Shown here: positions 60,161 through 64,000 of the stretch, in pieces | Position numbering within the stretch: position 1 is the first letter of the stretch | Layout: each line of letters begins with the position of its first letter | Source of the DNA: Calliphora vicina | Taxonomy: Eukaryota; Arthropoda; Insecta; Diptera; Calliphoridae | Length of the DNA: 64,000 bases | NCBI RefSeq assembly: GCF_958450345.1 | Contig: NC_088780.1 | Location: 155,540,726-155,604,725, forward strand | Direction: 5' to 3' | Notes under the pieces: model-generated | Database searches by the model: none | What the model saw: only the letters and a program-made list of their open reading frames with translations | Told to the model about the DNA's origin: nothing | Program-made: the position numbers and the translations under genes

Positions 60161-61554
60161 TTAAAAAGTGAAACGAAAAATTTTGTAAAATTAATAAATT
60201 AAAGGTATTGAAATTGGTTGAAAAAACCAACTACAAAGATTATATAAAAAAAGGGAAATGAAATCAAATAAAATAAAACCTATGATCTCATTTGAATAAA
60301 ACAAAATAGCTGAATATGTAATTTCAAAACAACACAATTCAATAGTTAGTCAGACAATAAAATAAATTGAATAAATAGGTATTTCAATATTAAAATGAAT
60401 ATAATAAGAACCTGTTTCTATTTCGTATTTAGAATAATTAAACTTAATTAAACACAAATAAACGCTTTATATAATAAGTATTTGAAATAGTTAAAAAAAA
60501 AACAAAAAAAAATAAATTTCAATAAGATGAGTGTATATGTAAGTATGTATGGGGGTTTATATGTATGTATGTGTTTAAATGTTTAAATGTATTAATGGAT
60601 TTACGTAGTATGATGAGAGTTATTGGTCAAACCTTAAAATTTGTTATCAAGAGATTGTTTTTTTTTTTTTGTTATTTTCTAAAACTAAACTAATGCTATT
60701 AATTTTTGTTATTTTAATTTAATATTGATTTTTCTTTTTGGTTTCATAAAAAAAGGTTTTTGTTTTCTTTAACTGAGTTACACTCACTTTTTCTGATATT
60801 TTTTTTGAATTTTGATTTGACACAATACACACAAAAATCTCTTTCGTTTCAATAATAAAAAAAAACTGGTTTTCCCCAAAAAGATTCTATAAGAAAGAAT
60901 GTTGTTTTTTTTATTACGTATGTATTTTATATAGATATTTATTTGTTAAAGTAGTTTCACTTTCTGGTTTTTTGTTTCTTTTTTTTAAAAAAGAATTTTT
61001 TAATTTTTTTTCTAAAGCTTTAGCTTTTTCTTTTATATATATTTTTTTAAATAAAAAAAATTTAAATAAATTTTGTTTTTGTTTAAGTAACTACCAATAC
61101 ATATAACATTGCATTACATTACATACATATAAATAAGATTTTATCCAATTTATTTACACTCATCTTACGATTTAAATCAAGTTTAATTTTATTTCGTAAT
61201 ACAAAAAAAAAAACTTAATTGAACAAAAAAACGCGCGTAATCACGATTTAATTTGAAAATAACGTGTCGTCGTAGTAAATATTTGGTTGCTGATGTTAAA
61301 GTTGTTTAAATAAAATAAGAATTACTTTTAAAATTGTTTAATACAAGCCAGAAAATGTATCTATCTGCCTGCTACCCGTATTTTTATTAATTAGAAAAAT
61401 GACACAATACCACGTTTGAGAATGTTGGAAAAAAAAATTACAAAAACTATATATGTAGGTATGTAGTTTAATAATAATAATAAATTATTTTATAAATTTT
61501 TTTTTGGTATATTACTTTTTTTCTTGTTTTTTTTATATTTTGTATCTTTTAGAT
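60161..61554. other. Non-coding AT-rich sequence
   Basis: GTATGTATG tracts near 60540-60580, many poly(A)/(T) runs, no gene recognised. Confidence 0.5.
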
Positions 61555-61945
61555 TAGAGCGCGTTTCCAACTGAAGATATTCGTTCCATTTACATAGACA
61601 CACACACACAAAAGAATGAATTAAAAGCACGTTTTGCTGTACAGATTTTTTTTTTAAAAGAGATATTTTTTCTTTTTTTTTTTTGTTTTAAAATAGATGT
61701 AAAAGTAGTACGTTCAAACTGAAACTATCGCCTGTGCTCCGTTGTTTTCAATGTGAAAAACACAACTGAAATGAGAATTTTATTAATCAACATGAACAAG
61801 TTGAAAACGGAATAGTGTGTGGAATTGAAATTGTTGTTGTTGCGCGCCTCAGATTTGGAGATGTGGTGGTTTTTTTGCTGTTTACTGCAGTGGCTGTTTG
61901 GTTTGCTGGTTGGTAGCTCAGTTGGACTGCTAGGCATGGCTGCCA
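61555..61945 (-). promoter_or_regulatory. Possible distal non-coding exon or regulatory island
   Basis: The stretch stands out from the flanks by higher GC and CA-rich minus-strand sequence (CCACTGCAG, GCGCGCAACAACAAC) resembling fly 5' UTRs. Two initiator-like TTCAGTT sites on the minus strand lie at about 61570-61577 and 61720-61727, without a matching downstream element. A 70-codon minus frame (61725-61937) begins MPSSPTELPTSKPN but becomes hydrophobic and AT-driven, and I do not regard it as a protein gene. It might be a distal ps exon or an enhancer. Confidence 0.22.
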
Positions 61946-62059
61946 GATTTTACGATTTTTTTTGTTTCATTTATATCAAAGTAGCGTTTTGACGATTTTC
62001 TGCATTATGAAAATATATCACTTAAAGAAGAATTTCCTCATTTTGTTTGTAGTCAATAA

Positions 62060-62415
62060 AATCAATATTTAGATTTTGAATTACTTGAATTGAAATTTTT
62101 AGATTTTAAATCAGTATTTATTACATATTGAACTGGTTTTAATTATTTCATTATTGAATGAAGTAATCATGTGTTCAAAAACTAAATTTTCTAATAATTT
62201 CTACTGAATTTTAAGTTTTGAATTTGAACAATTTTGGTTATTGGTTGAACTTTAATAAAAAACACAGAGAAAACTATTTCCTAAAAAGTTTCAATTTAAA
62301 TATTTATCACATATTGAACTGGTTTCAATTATTTCATAATTGAATCATGTACTCATGTCCTCGAAAACTAAATTTTCTAATAATTTCAACTGAATTTTAA
62401 GTTTTGAACATAGAT
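62060..62415 (+). repeat. Direct duplication, about 180 bp
   Basis: Two diverged copies share ACATATTGAACTGGTTT, AATTATTTCAT, AACTAAATTTTCTAATAATT and CTGAATTTTAAGTTTTGAA, at about 62120-62225 and 62305-62410. Confidence 0.8.
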
Positions 62416-62420
62416 AATAG

Positions 62421-62573
62421 ACATAGAGCGGAAACTCTCCTGTCAAAGACCTAACTCAGTTGTCAGAAACCTAATTAGTAGAAAAAACTATGTGAAAACA
62501 AACAACATTCCTATGTGTAATTATTTTTAGTAATTTTTTTGTTTGAGTTTTTTTTCTAGTTTCCGCTCTATGT
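62421..62573. mobile_element. 153-bp MITE with 16-bp perfect terminal inverted repeats
   Basis: ACATAGAGCGGAAACT at the left and AGTTTCCGCTCTATGT at the right are exact complements. A TA dinucleotide lies within the ends, so a Tc1/mariner-type insertion is possible, with the arms then being GAGCGGAAACT. No coding capacity. Confidence 0.65.
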
Positions 62574-62808
62574 TTCTCTATGATTTTGAAATTTATAGAG
62601 GCTTTATAAACCACTACACAATTTTGATGTACAAATTTTGGTTCCAGTAGTACAAATATGGTCCAAATTTTAAATTCTATGGAGAGGTTTTTAAAAAAAA
62701 AATTTAAGTAAAATTGTAATTTTTTTTATGTACGATTCTACACATAATGAATGATTACTCAAAACTCGTTATTCCGATATTATTAAGGTAAACATAGAAA
62801 AATTAAAA

Positions 62809-63761
62809 TTTACATAAACTTTAATCCGTTTATATATTGGGTTTTAATCGGCTCAGTAGTTTCGGAGTTATAATAACAAATTGAAGCAAAAAATATATTT
62901 TTTACATGAAAATAGCAAATTTTTTTGTTTTAAAAAAATCATGAAAAATCGAAAACGGCTGAAATTGTTCAGATTTATTGCTTTAACGCAAAGCCACATA
63001 TAATAGCAACAAAATGAGATATCTATCATAAAAATCTATGGATTGTTTTCGAATTTATTCACAATTAAGTGAATTCGCTCATTTTCACCAAATTTTAGTT
63101 TTTTGTGTGATATAAATAAAATTGAGTAGTTAATGTTCTTATTTCGATTAATAGAATTTTGAAAACATTTTCCCCAAGCTATGTACTAATTTTCTCACAT
63201 ATATTGCATTTCAATCGGCTCAGTAGTTTCAAAGTTATAATAACAAATTCAAGCAAAAAATATATTTTTTATGGGAAAATAGCAAATTTTTTTGTTTTAA
63301 AAAAATCATGAAAAATCGAAAACGTCAGAAATTATTCAGAGTTATTGCTTTATAGGAAAGCCACATGTAATAGGAACAAAATGAGATAGTGATATTAAAA
63401 ATCGATCGATTCTCTCATTTTCACAAAATTTTAGTTTTTTGTTTGATATTCATAATATTGAGTAGTTAATGTTCTTCTTTTGAATGATTGAATTTTGAAA
63501 ACATTTTCCCCGTGATATTTACAAATTTTCGCATATATATTGCATTTCAATCGGCTCAGTAATTTCGGAGTTATAATCACAAAATGAAGCAAAAAATATA
63601 TTTTTTTACGTGAAAATAGCAAATTTTTTTGTTTTAAAATAATCATGAAAAATCGAAAACGACAGAAATTGTTCAGATTTATTGCTTCAATTTGTTATTA
63701 TAACTCCGAAACGACTGAGCCGATTGAAACGCAATATATAAACGGATTAAAGGTTATGTAA
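62809..63761. mobile_element. Foldback element with three internal tandem units
   Basis: The end segments 62809-62893 and 63685-63761 are inverted copies of each other (TTTAATCCGTTTATATATTG, CGGCTCAGTAGTTTCGGAG, TTATAATAACAAATTGAAGC). Between them the same phrase repeats in direct orientation; CGGCTCAGT starts at 62849, 63216 and 63552 (spacing 367 and 336). Each unit also has ATATATTTTTTA..GAAAATAGCAAA and AAAAATCATGAAAAATCGAA. The architecture resembles foldback transposons. Confidence 0.7.
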
Positions 63762-64000
63762 GTCTCAACTTTTCACTCTTCGATTGGTTAATGGTTTCTC
63801 GAAGTTTTTGCATTGACCACATGCGTTCGTTTTATAACCTATAATTTGTCGTGGTGCAGTACCAAACTCCGAAACATTTCTTTTTTTCCATTTTTAAATT
63901 AAATTTCCTTTTTTGATCCCCCCTTGGATCCGCGACTGCTTTAGAACCCGATTCAGAAAATAATTTTCAAATTTTTGTATGAAAAACACCCAAAAAATAT
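63762..64000. other. Window edge, fragment of dispersed repeat
   Basis: Contains CCCCCCTTGGATCCGCGACT near 63918, related to the block at 27541-27690, and otherwise AT-rich sequence. Confidence 0.35.

Noticed and set aside
61725..61937. 70-codon minus frame beginning MPSSPTEL
   Set aside because: The composition changes to AT-driven hydrophobic residues and there is no donor in phase; kept only as part of a possible untranslated region.

Overview
The window looks like AT-rich nuclear DNA of a higher fly (Diptera). No operon, bacterial, viral or organellar gene is visible. Coding evidence is sparse and lies on the minus strand, apart from one transposase fossil. The best-supported gene is the 5' part of pasilla (ps), the fly orthologue of the mammalian NOVA splicing regulators. 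Its N-terminal coding exon at 46157-46271 (minus) carries the family motif DSRKRPL followed by TKR, a near-perfect fly Kozak context, and a consensus donor. A second exon at 7709-8681 (minus) encodes 324 residues of Q/N/H/S/T-rich, prion-like sequence and ends in a consensus donor in the same phase (phase 1). The simplest reading is two alternative first coding exons that both splice to a KH1 exon lying to the left of position 1. No KH-domain (GxxG) exon is visible here. The species cannot be fixed; gene identity plus the heavy repeat load suggests a large-genome fly rather than a compact Drosophila.

The rest reads as very long introns and upstream sequence filled with repeats. Left to right: a TATAACAG minisatellite (about 120-520); GTAC-core arrays (about 5990-6785); the polyQ exon with a candidate Inr/DPE promoter and 5' UTR exon upstream of it (10031-10261); diverged repeats (10.8-14.5 kb); two large arrays of a 31-bp satellite whose unit contains the DREF/BEAF-type site TATCGATA (15.75-16.93 kb and 19.54-21.99 kb), the second split by a hAT-like element with a perfect 8-bp target duplication; a tRNA-derived fragment (23.4 kb); a promoter-like island (24.0-24.7 kb); more GTAC repeats with a 247-bp TA-flanked MITE (25.4-27.3 kb); piggyBac-like MITEs; a 1.2-kb hAT relic with 8-bp target duplications and a recognisable transposase C-terminus (37.5-38.7 kb); further GTAC arrays (34.98-45.2 kb); the canonical ps exon; a second TATAACAG array (50.5-51.9 kb); foldback elements (53-57 kb); a CTTGAATT hairpin cluster (57-59 kb); a GA-rich promoter-like island (55.0-55.13 kb); and a foldback element with internal tandem units (62.8-63.76 kb).

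Two themes tie this together. First, four minisatellite families with different units are each built around a perfect or near-perfect palindrome, and one of them is a dense array of insulator/promoter-factor sites inside a splicing-factor gene. Second, YCAY tetramers, the established NOVA/Pasilla RNA target, cluster in and just downstream of the polyQ exon on the transcript strand. This suggests possible autoregulation of that alternative exon.
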